From the NCBI RefSeq assembly GCF_000445445.1, contig NZ_ASXP01000007.1:1-64000 (forward strand): a DNA stretch of 64,000 nt. The letters run 5' to 3'. The position numbers and the translations under genes are program-made. Source of the DNA: Sporomusa ovata DSM 2662. GTDB lineage: Bacteria; Bacillota; Negativicutes; Sporomusales; Sporomusaceae. A model generated the notes under the pieces. The model was not told the origin of the DNA. It searched no databases and worked only from the letters and a program-made list of their open reading frames with translations. Below are positions 17,876-27,500 of the stretch, one piece after another. Numbering within the stretch: position 1 is the first letter of the stretch; every line of letters begins with the position of its first letter.

Positions 17876-18972
17876 AAGACATCACCTGCAATACGCACTC
17901 TTTGCCCTTCGCGCAACTTATGCACTCCTGACGTGACGATAACCGCACCTGCTTGCAGCCCTTCAACAACCTGAACTTTTCCATCACCAATGGTACCAAT
18001 TGTAATGGGACTTAGATTAACTATGTCATTATTGACAACCCAAATATACGGCTGATCTTGTGTCTGATAAATCGCCGTCACTGGAATATATAATGCCTTT
18101 TTATTGTTAGGATCTGTAATTGTGACATTAGCTGTCATGCCTAGCTTAATGCTCTGCGGAGCATCAGGCAGGCTGATACGCACTTTATAAGTACGGGATA
18201 TCTTATCCGCCATCGGTGAGATTTCTCTCACTTTTCCATCTACCATAACATTTGGCAGTGCCCAAAATGTGACATATACTTGTTGTACATTACGAACTTC
18301 TTCGATGCGATTCTCCGGAATACTGATTTCTACTTCCAAGGCGCCGTCCTTAACAAGCGTAATAATCGACTGTCCGGCACTTACCACTTGATTGATTTCA
18401 GCATTGATGCCGGAAATCACTCCCGGACTATCAGCATAGAGACTGCTGTAATCCATTTGATTGGCGCTTTGTGCATATTGGGCCAACGCTTTGTTGCGAT
18501 CAGCCACGGCAGTGTCATACGCAGTTTGATACTGATCATACTGTGCCCGGCTAATAGCATTTTGTTCATATAACTGCTTGTAGCGCGCAAGGTTACTCCC
18601 AGCAAGTGCTACTTGTGATTCGGCAGAGTTTACCTGAGCTGAATTAATATTCAAAGTCTGTTGAATATCTTTGGGTTCGATTTGCATTAAAACATCACCA
18701 GGTTTGACTACACTCCCCAAATCCACATTTCGTTTAATAATCTTTCCGTTTACCTGAAAAGCCAGCTGGCTTTCATAACGGCCGCGTACCTCACCGGAAT
18801 AGTTAGAATTTATACTATAGAAATTCTCTTCAACAATTTGCGTACGCACTGCTGAAATTTCCTCTGTTACAGGCTGCGGTTTAGAACATCCACTTAGGTT
18901 TGCACCAATCAGCAGAATCAAGCAAATATAAACTCCCACAACGTATCGTCGTGGTTTTTCTGATTTTGCCAC
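17872..18972 (-). CDS. RND efflux periplasmic adaptor (membrane fusion lipoprotein)
   Basis: Adaptor linking the pump to an outer-membrane channel. I choose GTG 18972, preceded by AGAGGGGGG at proper spacing, over longer frames. It yields a lipoprotein signal with lipobox LSGC, so it is probably anchored by lipid. A split lipoyl-like/barrel-sandwich domain (VNGKIIKRNVDLGSVVKPGDVLMQIEPKD cut by an alpha-helical hairpin of about 70 residues) and a C-terminal beta-barrel with ALYIPVTAIYQ follow. It overlaps the pump gene by 4 bp. Confidence 0.9.
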   Translation of the reverse strand: MAKSEKPRRYVVGVYICLILLIGANLSGCSKPQPVTEEISAVRTQIVEENFYSINSNYSGEVRGRYESQLAFQVNGKIIKRNVDLGSVVKPGDVLMQIEPKDIQQTLNINSAQVNSAESQVALAGSNLARYKQLYEQNAISRAQYDQYQTAYDTAVADRNKALAQYAQSANQMDYSSLYADSPGVISGINAEINQVVSAGQSIITLVKDGALEVEISIPENRIEEVRNVQQVYVTFWALPNVMVDGKVREISPMADKISRTYKVRISLPDAPQSIKLGMTANVTITDPNNKKALYIPVTAIYQTQDQPYIWVVNNDIVNLSPITIGTIGDGKVQVVEGLQAGAVIVTSGVHKLREGQRVRIAGDVL

Positions 18973-19061
18973 ACAAGCCCCCCCTCTCATCCGTTTTATT
19001 TGCCCATTTTCAAAATAAAAGGGCAAGGTTATTACCCTACCCCATGTAACCAAGCAATCAA

Positions 19062-19886
19062 CTAAGAATGTTTATTTTTTTCGATAAATGAAGAAATTAA
19101 CTTTCTGGCAATGCTAAATGGAATAGGTTTAAGTTTGATTCGCGGAATGTCATCAACTGTATACCAATCTGCATGTAGAAGTTCATTACGTTCGATGTTA
19201 AGATCACCTTTATCATACTCTGCATTAAATGCCAGCATCAGGGAATGGGGAAATGGCCACGGCTGATTTCCAAAATAGGTTATGTTTTTTATTTCAATAC
19301 CTACCTCTTCTCTGGCTTCCCTTTTTAAACATTCCTCCAGCGTTTCTCCAGCCTCCACAAATCCGGCAACAACTGTATAAAAATCGGTTTTTAGATTCTT
19401 TACTAACAGAATCTTGTCTCCCTTTGTTATTGATAATATCACTGCTGGAGACAAACGGGGAAAAGACATATAACCACATTTTGGACAGACTTTAGCGCGT
19501 TCATCTGCTTTCGTTACGGTAGGTTCACCGCATTTTCCGCAGAATTGATGTGTCTCATCCCAAGTGATTATCTGGATTGCACAACCTGCAACCCTAAACA
19601 TATTGTCTTCAATTTGACCATATAAGTCCATAAGTCCTTGAAATTCCATATTACCTGGCACTAATTGCCCATCAGCATATACTGCTGTATAACATGCCTG
19701 TTCGCCTATGTTGCCAATGTAATGCCTATTTGTAAGTTTAGTTTTACTACTATCAAGATCATCTGAAGATGGAATCGCAAAACCTCCGTCCACTTTTTTT
19801 ACCAACAATTTATTCTGCTGGAATAAAAAATAATATACCGGTTCATCAGTCTGTTCTGGCGGAACACATCCAGATTTAAAGTTCAT
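19062..19886 (-). CDS. NudC-like NAD(H) pyrophosphatase (Nudix hydrolase)
   Basis: A Nudix enzyme of 274 aa that would cleave NADH to NMNH and AMP, or remove NAD caps from RNA. A zinc ribbon (CGKCGEP...CPKCGYMSFPRLSP) precedes the Nudix box GFVEAGETLEECLKREAREE-VGIE. The NudC-specific NQPWPFPHS motif follows the box. ATG 19886 is chosen for its GAGGAGAG ribosome site; the longer frame to 19919 has none. It is co-directional with the polyketide genes and lies 89 bp before the adaptor start. Its role there is unclear: it may be a passenger, or may act on a CoA- or NAD-like intermediate. Confidence 0.9.
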   Translation of the reverse strand: MNFKSGCVPPEQTDEPVYYFLFQQNKLLVKKVDGGFAIPSSDDLDSSKTKLTNRHYIGNIGEQACYTAVYADGQLVPGNMEFQGLMDLYGQIEDNMFRVAGCAIQIITWDETHQFCGKCGEPTVTKADERAKVCPKCGYMSFPRLSPAVILSITKGDKILLVKNLKTDFYTVVAGFVEAGETLEECLKREAREEVGIEIKNITYFGNQPWPFPHSLMLAFNAEYDKGDLNIERNELLHADWYTVDDIPRIKLKPIPFSIARKLISSFIEKNKHS

Positions 19887-20024
19887 TATGCTCTCCTCTT
19901 TTCCTATTATAAATATCACTGCAGATTTATTTCATTGTATCCTTATTATGGATATTCTGTCAATAAAAAGTAGCGAGATATTCTATTATCTGGCAAAAAT
20001 TATTCGGCCGCTGATTCAGGCTGA

Positions 20025-21425
20025 TCAACCTGTTGTTGTGGAGCGCCAGTCAGCGGTGATCGTCCAGGTATTTTTTTCCTGCCGTAAACGCCGCGCCTGG
20101 AATATTACATTTTCTAATAGACGGTGATGGTTTGCTGATAACCAGGGTCCTTCCAACTCCAGGCCGGCAAAAGGAATATCATATTGATGAGATAAGGCTC
20201 GAATAAAAGCTTGGCCATTTATGGATGGTTGACAGGTGAACAAAGCTATATTAACGAGTCCGTCGAAAACTCCTGTCTCAATTGAACTTAGATACTTCCC
20301 TACCGCAACACTCGCCTCAGTAAAAACATTGTCGTTTATTAACCGGTGACCTTCTTTTAAAATATTTGTATAGGATACATGTTTATCATATACAATACCT
20401 GAACCTTGAATCGCTTTACGAAACCGTTGATTCATGAAATCAGCAAGCTGTAATGTAAAACACGAAGATATGGCAAGATTACCTTCCTGGGCGTCTTGCG
20501 GGGAAGTAAAGGAAGAAGAAATTATTGATCCTAAATTAAATTGCTGTTCTAAGCTGTCATACCCCTTTTTAAATCCATAGCTTCTGGCGCAATCGGAAAA
20601 AAGATAGAGTAGAAACTCGTGAAATCCCACGATTTTGGGGATGATTCCCTGTTGGCTGCAATAGGTGATTAACGGTTCCCGGATAAAAGCCATAGAGCCC
20701 CCGCCAAACAACAGTACTTTTGGCGTTTCATCCAGTGTGGCTTTTAAAGGGATTTTTCTTATCTTCCTGGCCCATTCTTCCAAGGAGCTTTCCAGTTCCT
20801 GCATCCCTTTATGAAGATTAGGGACAACTTTGAGCATTTCTTCATGAAATATTCCGGATGCTTCTTCCTTATCAAGTGAGATGATTTTTAAAGCCCATTC
20901 TGCTTCATCAAATAAATCGCCCAAAACAAAAGCGGTTACTATATCCTTGCCAAATTCAAGTCCTTGCCCAAGATAATTGTTTTCCAAAGTAGTAAAAACA
21001 GAATAAAGGACATTAGGGTTTCCTATCCTTTCCGAAAAAACTTCCCAGGCATCAGGCCACGCGCCAATTTGACAAGGACAGGCATGTTCAACCCCCCAAT
21101 AGACAAACAGATCATCTTTCACATAATTTTTAGCAATATCTTCATAGTACATTCCTGCAAATAAATTCAGTGATGGACATTCCCTGCCAGAGCATAATAG
21201 CTTAGAATAGTACATCATATCGAAGGTTGGTTCTAAAAATCTGACACGCCAGCCCCGCTGTTCAAAAATGCTTTTAAGAAAGGGTGTTGCATTAAACATA
21301 TACTGGTTAATCGGCCAAATGTGTTCTACTCGCTGGTCACCGAAAGTAAATGTATTACCATTACCATCAATAATATGAGTGAAATCCTCTGAGAAAGAAG
21401 CAGCCTTAAAATTTTGGTTCATCAT
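20025..21425 (-). CDS. 2-hydroxyacyl-CoA dehydratase / double-cubane family protein
   Basis: A 466-aa protein resembling the iron-sulfur catalytic subunits of 2-hydroxyacyl-CoA dehydratases, benzoyl-CoA-reductase-like enzymes and double-cubane cluster proteins. Candidate cluster ligands are in SGRECPSLN, EHACPCQIG and FTCQPSING; a Rossmann-like KVLLFGGGSMAF lies mid-protein. The start at ATG 21425 has TTGGAGGCC upstream and begins 4 bp after the activase stop, so the two are translationally linked. Such proteins act with an ATP-hydrolysing activator that delivers a low-potential electron. The substrate is unknown; the setting suggests a polyketide or CoA/ACP thioester, but a housekeeping role cannot be excluded. 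Confidence 0.75.
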   Translation of the reverse strand: MMNQNFKAASFSEDFTHIIDGNGNTFTFGDQRVEHIWPINQYMFNATPFLKSIFEQRGWRVRFLEPTFDMMYYSKLLCSGRECPSLNLFAGMYYEDIAKNYVKDDLFVYWGVEHACPCQIGAWPDAWEVFSERIGNPNVLYSVFTTLENNYLGQGLEFGKDIVTAFVLGDLFDEAEWALKIISLDKEEASGIFHEEMLKVVPNLHKGMQELESSLEEWARKIRKIPLKATLDETPKVLLFGGGSMAFIREPLITYCSQQGIIPKIVGFHEFLLYLFSDCARSYGFKKGYDSLEQQFNLGSIISSSFTSPQDAQEGNLAISSCFTLQLADFMNQRFRKAIQGSGIVYDKHVSYTNILKEGHRLINDNVFTEASVAVGKYLSSIETGVFDGLVNIALFTCQPSINGQAFIRALSHQYDIPFAGLELEGPWLSANHHRLLENVIFQARRLRQEKNTWTITADWRSTTTG

Positions 21426-21429
21426 TCTA

Positions 21430-24357
21430 TTAGGCCTCCAATTTGAAATTTCTTTTTTGGGACATTTCCCGCTCTTTAAGTTCAATAATATCCAAAAATG
21501 CGCCTACGCGAGTTTCAAAACCAGCATGAGCAGTATGTGAGTCGAATTCTAAATAGCAGAATACTTCTCCCGCTAATTTACTACGGAAAGTATGATACAT
21601 GCTGACATCAGGCACACAGGAAAAACAGGATACCAGGCAAATATATACGTTAGGCGTTTTTTTTGCATAATTGATGGCATTTATAGTCTGTCTGGTAAAA
21701 TACCAAACACCATTGCGGTCAGTTCCGTTTTCTTCCACTTGCGGCAACATATCGGCAGTGACTACATTATATCCTCTGCTGGTTATTTTCCGGGGCAAGG
21801 CCAAATTAGCTTCTGCAGAACAAATTACATAGGGCCTGCCAGCGAGAACAATCGTTGGCTCAGTAATTATCTTGTATAAATTCTCCTTTTTAAATTGCTC
21901 AAATTCTGTTTTATAGGACTCATAGCGGGCAAAGGCACGTTCACCGGCTCTTATTGCAATATTTTTATCAATACATAGCTGCTCCCCTAACTTTCCGATC
22001 TGTTTAAGCGAAGCCTCTCTAAATTCATCCGAAAAACTGATTGGGAGCTGCAACAGCCTGCCGCTGTCGAGATTAAATGCGGTTCGAACCAAATCCGGAA
22101 TAATTTCCGCATTACCGCAAATATAATTATGCGTTTGGTGATCCGGGTTTTTTCCCTCAAAAACATGGGGTAAAAAAATGTGGTCAACCCCTTGCTGCAA
22201 CAAATCATAGACTGCGCCGTGCGCGATCTCACAGGGGTAGCAGATCGATCCCAATGTTTTTGCGTTTCCCTCTTTGGAGGCCTTGGATAAACTAACATTA
22301 AATCCCAGCTCATTGATGAGTTTAGCATAAAATGGGTAGAACTCATATGTAGTTAAAGCCAGGGGAATCCCTATCGTACCCCGGGGGTGACGAAATGTTT
22401 CAGCACCATATTTTTCAAACATCAGTTGATTGCGAACCGCAACCAGATCCTGCCCTTCATCCTTTAACCGGCTGTGTTTTGGCTTTACCTCATATTTTGA
22501 ACATAATCCGCCAAACGGAAATTCCTTGCCCCGGACTTGAATCTTTTTAATTTCGCATATATTTTCACAAGCCGGGCATTTGAATGTTCCTTTTACTTCC
22601 ATAGCACCTTTGAGTAACTCTCCCAAGTTATATGTTTTTTGCGAAAGTTCTCCTTCGTTAATCATATCCTGGGCCATTAGGCAACTGCCGACACACCCCA
22701 TTAACTCTGGATATTGCGGTACAACTACTTTGCGTCGGGTTAAAGCCGCTATCGCCAGAGCAACTGATTTATTCAGGGCTACTCCACCTTGGAACAGTAA
22801 CCTTTCTCCCACTTCTCTTACGCCGACTAAACGGGAAATATAATTTCGTATAATTGAATAAACAAGGCCGGCAATAACATCTTCCGGCAGTGCCCCCTGT
22901 TGCAGGGCACTGCGTAAATCAGTATTGATGAAAGCGGCACACCGTTCTCCAAAAGCAATCGGCTGCAGACTGCTTTCAGCCTTTTTGCTGATATCTTCAA
23001 CAGAAATCCCCATATCTACAGACACTGCTTCTTCAAGAAAACTGCCGGTTCCGGCTGAACAGCCATCATTCATGGCGTAGTCGACAGGAATTCCGTTGAG
23101 GAAGGAAATAAACTTCGAATCTTGCCCGCCGATTTCAAACACCGTATCCACATCCGGTACTTCTTCTGCCGCTGCTCTGGCATGTGATAAAATCTCATTA
23201 AAACTTGGGCAGTTTTCAAAAAATACGGAAACAATTCCTCTGCCGGACCCTGTGACTGCAATTTGAACAACATGAATTTTTTTTTCGCCCACCTGTTTAA
23301 CCAATTCCTGCAGACAATTATTCACCGCAGTTATGGGGTTTCCGTGAGTTCGCAGATAACAGCTTGCATCAACAGTTCCCCGTGATAGATTAAAAAGAAT
23401 CGCCTTAGTAGTAGTTGAGCCGGCATCGACCCCCAGAATATAAGCTGCGCCTTCAACCACTTTACGGGCATAATTCCCCTCTACCCTATAATCAAGAAGG
23501 TTTTCCGACTGGCGAAGAGGCGGCATGCTAAAAGGAGCTTGGGGTTCCTTAACACTGATATTTGAATAAAAAACAGCTTCTTGCTGAGGTAATTCATCTG
23601 CAAACAATGATGCGCCAAAAGCCTCAAAACAAGGACTTTCTTCCCGCACTATCAGCTCCGAGTCTTTAAATAACCGACGCAATTGTTCAATAAATGGCTC
23701 ATTTAAGGCTAGCCCGCCGATAATCATAATCGACCTTGTTTCCCACCGCGCTGCTGCCACCATTTTATATACTTTTTTTGCTAAATCATCAATCAACGAT
23801 TTGGCAATATCCGCGCGGCTGCATTCGCCTTTATTAAGTTTATGCGTGGCATCTGATTTGCAATAAACAGAACAACGGGTAGCCAAATCCACCGGGTTTC
23901 CCTTCAGGCTCTCTTGAATTCCACGATCTAATGTCAAATCCATCCTTTGAAGTTGCTGGACTAAAAACTCGCCTGTCCCGGCGGCACACTTTGATGAAGG
24001 AATAATATTGCGAATCTGCCCGTCTTTCAATGTATACACACTAAAAATTTCTCCGCCAAGCGAAAGCAATATATCTGGTTTTAAATCAAAATGCGCCAAT
24101 GCTCTTTCTAAGCATTCCGATTCAGAACGGTACGGCAAATTAAATAATCCTTTTACAGCTTGTCCGGTAACTACCATTTTGACTTTTCCTTTTGCCGGAT
24201 ACCGTTTGATAATTTCCTGAACTTTTTCCAATGGGTTTCCTTCATGTCGTTTCATTCCCATATAGTACTCTTGTGAATTTATCCTGCGGACCCACTTAAC
24301 CGCTACAGAACCTATCTCCAAACCCTCACAAAAAGTATCCCCGGTAATATTCCCCAT
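21430..24357 (-). CDS. Two-domain acyl-CoA dehydratase activase (BadF/HgdC type) with DUF2229-like region
   Basis: ATP-dependent activator that drives electrons into its dehydratase-like partner encoded next. Two ASKHA ATPase domains are visible. The first (about residues 10-255) has SSKCAAGTGEFLVQQL. The second (about 305-560) has YILGVDAGSTTTKAILF, the FEIGGQDSKFI motif and DGCSAGTGSFLEE. The cysteines in KCAAGTG and GCSAGTG match the bridging [4Fe-4S] ligands of HgdC-type activators. A C-terminal part with CPACENIC and SICYPCEIAHGAVYDLL matches the DUF2229-like region of large activase-related proteins. Usually this whole set is fused into one chain of over 1400 aa; here it is split as 975 + 466 aa. 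ATG 24357 follows AGAGGAGGC. Confidence 0.87.
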   Translation of the reverse strand: MGNITGDTFCEGLEIGSVAVKWVRRINSQEYYMGMKRHEGNPLEKVQEIIKRYPAKGKVKMVVTGQAVKGLFNLPYRSESECLERALAHFDLKPDILLSLGGEIFSVYTLKDGQIRNIIPSSKCAAGTGEFLVQQLQRMDLTLDRGIQESLKGNPVDLATRCSVYCKSDATHKLNKGECSRADIAKSLIDDLAKKVYKMVAAARWETRSIMIIGGLALNEPFIEQLRRLFKDSELIVREESPCFEAFGASLFADELPQQEAVFYSNISVKEPQAPFSMPPLRQSENLLDYRVEGNYARKVVEGAAYILGVDAGSTTTKAILFNLSRGTVDASCYLRTHGNPITAVNNCLQELVKQVGEKKIHVVQIAVTGSGRGIVSVFFENCPSFNEILSHARAAAEEVPDVDTVFEIGGQDSKFISFLNGIPVDYAMNDGCSAGTGSFLEEAVSVDMGISVEDISKKAESSLQPIAFGERCAAFINTDLRSALQQGALPEDVIAGLVYSIIRNYISRLVGVREVGERLLFQGGVALNKSVALAIAALTRRKVVVPQYPELMGCVGSCLMAQDMINEGELSQKTYNLGELLKGAMEVKGTFKCPACENICEIKKIQVRGKEFPFGGLCSKYEVKPKHSRLKDEGQDLVAVRNQLMFEKYGAETFRHPRGTIGIPLALTTYEFYPFYAKLINELGFNVSLSKASKEGNAKTLGSICYPCEIAHGAVYDLLQQGVDHIFLPHVFEGKNPDHQTHNYICGNAEIIPDLVRTAFNLDSGRLLQLPISFSDEFREASLKQIGKLGEQLCIDKNIAIRAGERAFARYESYKTEFEQFKKENLYKIITEPTIVLAGRPYVICSAEANLALPRKITSRGYNVVTADMLPQVEENGTDRNGVWYFTRQTINAINYAKKTPNVYICLVSCFSCVPDVSMYHTFRSKLAGEVFCYLEFDSHTAHAGFETRVGAFLDIIELKEREMSQKRNFKLEA

Positions 24358-24516
24358 GTCCCTTTGCCTCCTCTAATCCCTGTTTATCTTTTGCGGCGGG
24401 TTAAAACTCCCGCCTCTGCAGGCGGCGTTTGTTCAGGTGGGATAGACTCCCACCTAAACCAGCCGATGTTTCAGCTCTTCTGAAACAAGTTCACTTACTA
24501 AAACCCAGCCTTGTTG

Positions 24517-27500
24517 TTACATACCTCCGGCAATATTAAGTTTCTGGAACTGCCAGTTCCAAAAACTATGGTTGCTACTACTATTTTTGAGATAACCAAC
24601 CTTGCTGCAGTAATCTAAATAAACCGCGATTAACTTTTCATTGATTTCAGGGCAAATTATACCGCCCTGTGCCAGCACTTTTCTGGTATAGGTAGTATCG
24701 ACATGTGATTTTTGTACCATTGAGGGATTAAACATAATTAGTTCAGTTGATATCGAACGGTAACCATTATTTTCACTATGCAAGTTGTTCATATATTCCC
24801 CGGCGCTGACAAACCTGATAGGATAACCCACTTTATCAATCATTGCCATAATATCTTTATAAGTCTTATAATCCGGATTTGATAAGTGATAAGTTTGATA
24901 GATGTTCTTTACAGACATACTAAGCCATACTATGCTCCGGCTCACATAATCAATAGGCGTTATATCAAAATGCCAGGGATTATCTATAGCCATTCCCAAC
25001 TCAATTGCCGTTTTGAAAAAATCATAGAATATACCAGGAGTATTGGTCAGATTAAAGGGATAATATCCCTTCTTGCTATCTCCCATAATGTAACCAGACC
25101 GCATTATTATCCATTTTAAATCTTTGGTGGAACGAATGATTTTTTCTGCTTCAAACTTAGATTGGGAATAGCCAAGTTTGTTAAATTGCTGGCCAAAATC
25201 AAAATCGTTTTCGGTAAAGACTTCACCTTCTTTAAACTGGTGATCACCCATAATCCCATAGATGGTAGAGATATGAATAAAATATTTTTGTGGAGTTTTC
25301 AAAGCAAAGTTAACCATATTTTGGACTCCAGCAACATTTACACCCTTTACCTCATTATATAATCCATGAAGACTGGTTTTTCCGGCGCAATGGACAACCA
25401 TATCGATTGTTGCTGCTAATTCTTGATATAATTCAGGCGACATTTCCAAAGAAGGGTGAGTTATGTCCCCTAAGACGGGAATTACACGGCGGTCAAATTC
25501 GGATAATAGTTCATGATCCGGATCATGAACCTCTAGCATAGCTTGAATCCTTTGCTTTGCTTGCACGAGATTTTCCGCCCTTAGCAAGCAATACAGCATA
25601 CTGTCGCTATGATTCAGATATTCCCAGACCAGTCTCCCCCCCAAAACACCGGTAACACCAGTTAATAATATATTTTTTGTCTTAAGTTCTGGTGAGTCGG
25701 CCGGTAACCGGGATGGTTGCTTTGCTGTCAAAGTCAATGGTTTAATTTTACTGTTTTGTCCTGCTGCATCCCTGTTGTTACTAATCATTGTTTCTGCTGC
25801 GGCAGGCTGGTGCTGGTTAACTTTCCCATTAATATACCCGGCCAATTTATTAACTGTATTTTGATCAAAAATAACCTCTATATCAACTATGTCGCCAAAT
25901 TCCTTTTGCAGATCATTAATGATTTTAATTCGGGCAAAAGAATCAAGACCATATACCTCAAAATTAACTTCCGGGTTCAATTCTTCTGGTTCTAAACCTA
26001 ACTCTTGGGCAACAACCTGTTTAAGCAAGTCTTGAATTTCGTTAAATCCAGCAGCAGATTGTTCTTCTTCACCCCGGCGATATTGGTCAATTACTACCTG
26101 CTGCAAAGAATTTTCGTCATCAAATGAGCTCATTGCAGCGTTTGAGTTACTTCCTGTCTCCTTTATCTCTTCCATTTCATTTCGCGCTAGATTCCCGGCT
26201 TGATTATTCACTTGATTTCCTGTAGTAACAGGTTCCCCGCCTGACGCTGAATGATTATCTTTTGCCGAAATCCAGTACGACTTCTGTTCAAATGGATAGG
26301 CTGGCAACGAAATTATATTTCCATGATCAAGCTTTTCCCATGGTACTGAAACTCCTTCAACCCATAGAGCGGCCAGTTTCTCCATATCACGTTGCTGGAT
26401 TAACACATTTACCTTCTCCCGGGATTGTTCCTTGCTCAATACTGGCAGCAATCCAGCTGTACAGCCATAGAAGATGGTATTAAGATCAGCGGCCATCTCC
26501 TGGCGATTAACGAATTTTGTTAATCCGTCAATAAATTCCTTCCATGTTTTGCCAATGATAGCCATTCTTTCTTCCATAGGTTCCCGGCCGATCTGCAGAG
26601 TATACGCGATATCTGCAATAACAGCATTATCTGTATGAGCTGCACGGGAATTGCTGCAAAAATCACGCAACCGCTTGGCATACTCATACAAACAAGCCTT
26701 AGTCCGTGCTGAAAGCAACATAATTTGAGGCGAAACACGCTCACATTCCTGTGATTTTGTTATACTTTGGTACTCTTCAAGGATCATATGCGCATTTGCC
26801 CCGCCAGCTCCAAAAGAACTAATGGCCGCTCTTCGGGGAAGAGTTTGAAAAATGCCATTTTTGTTTTCTGTTATGGGAGTCCATTCCGTCAACTTTTGCT
26901 GTACATAGAAGGGTGAATTATCAAATTCAATGTTCGAATTAAGCTTCTCTGAATGCAATGAAGGCACGATTTGCTTATGTTTTAACTGCAGTAATACTTT
27001 GGTTAGCCCTGCCATCCCTGCAGCTGCTTCTAAATGTCCAATATTAGATTTCACAGATCCGACCGCACAGTACTGCTTATCTTGAGTAAATTTATGATAA
27101 GCCTTAGTTAACCCATTTATTTCAATAGGATCACCAAGTGAAGTACCTGTACCATGTGCTTCAATATAAGTAATAGTACGCGGGTCCACTTGCGCTTTGT
27201 GCAGAGATTCTGCTATCAGGTCAGCTTGCGCATTTAAATTAGGGACAGTATAGCCGTTAGTTTTTCCACCATGGTTTATGGAAATATCTTTAATTACTGC
27301 GTAAATCTGATCTTGATCAGCAATAGCTTTTTGCAACGGTTTCAATAGGACAGCCCCCACACCCTCACCGGGTACATATCCATCCCCGCCTTCGCCAAAA
27401 CTACGGCAACGACCGTCACTGGACAAAAATCTGTTCCGACACAACTGCAGATATTTATTGGGATGTAAGGAAAGGCTAACCCCACCCGCAACGGCCATTT

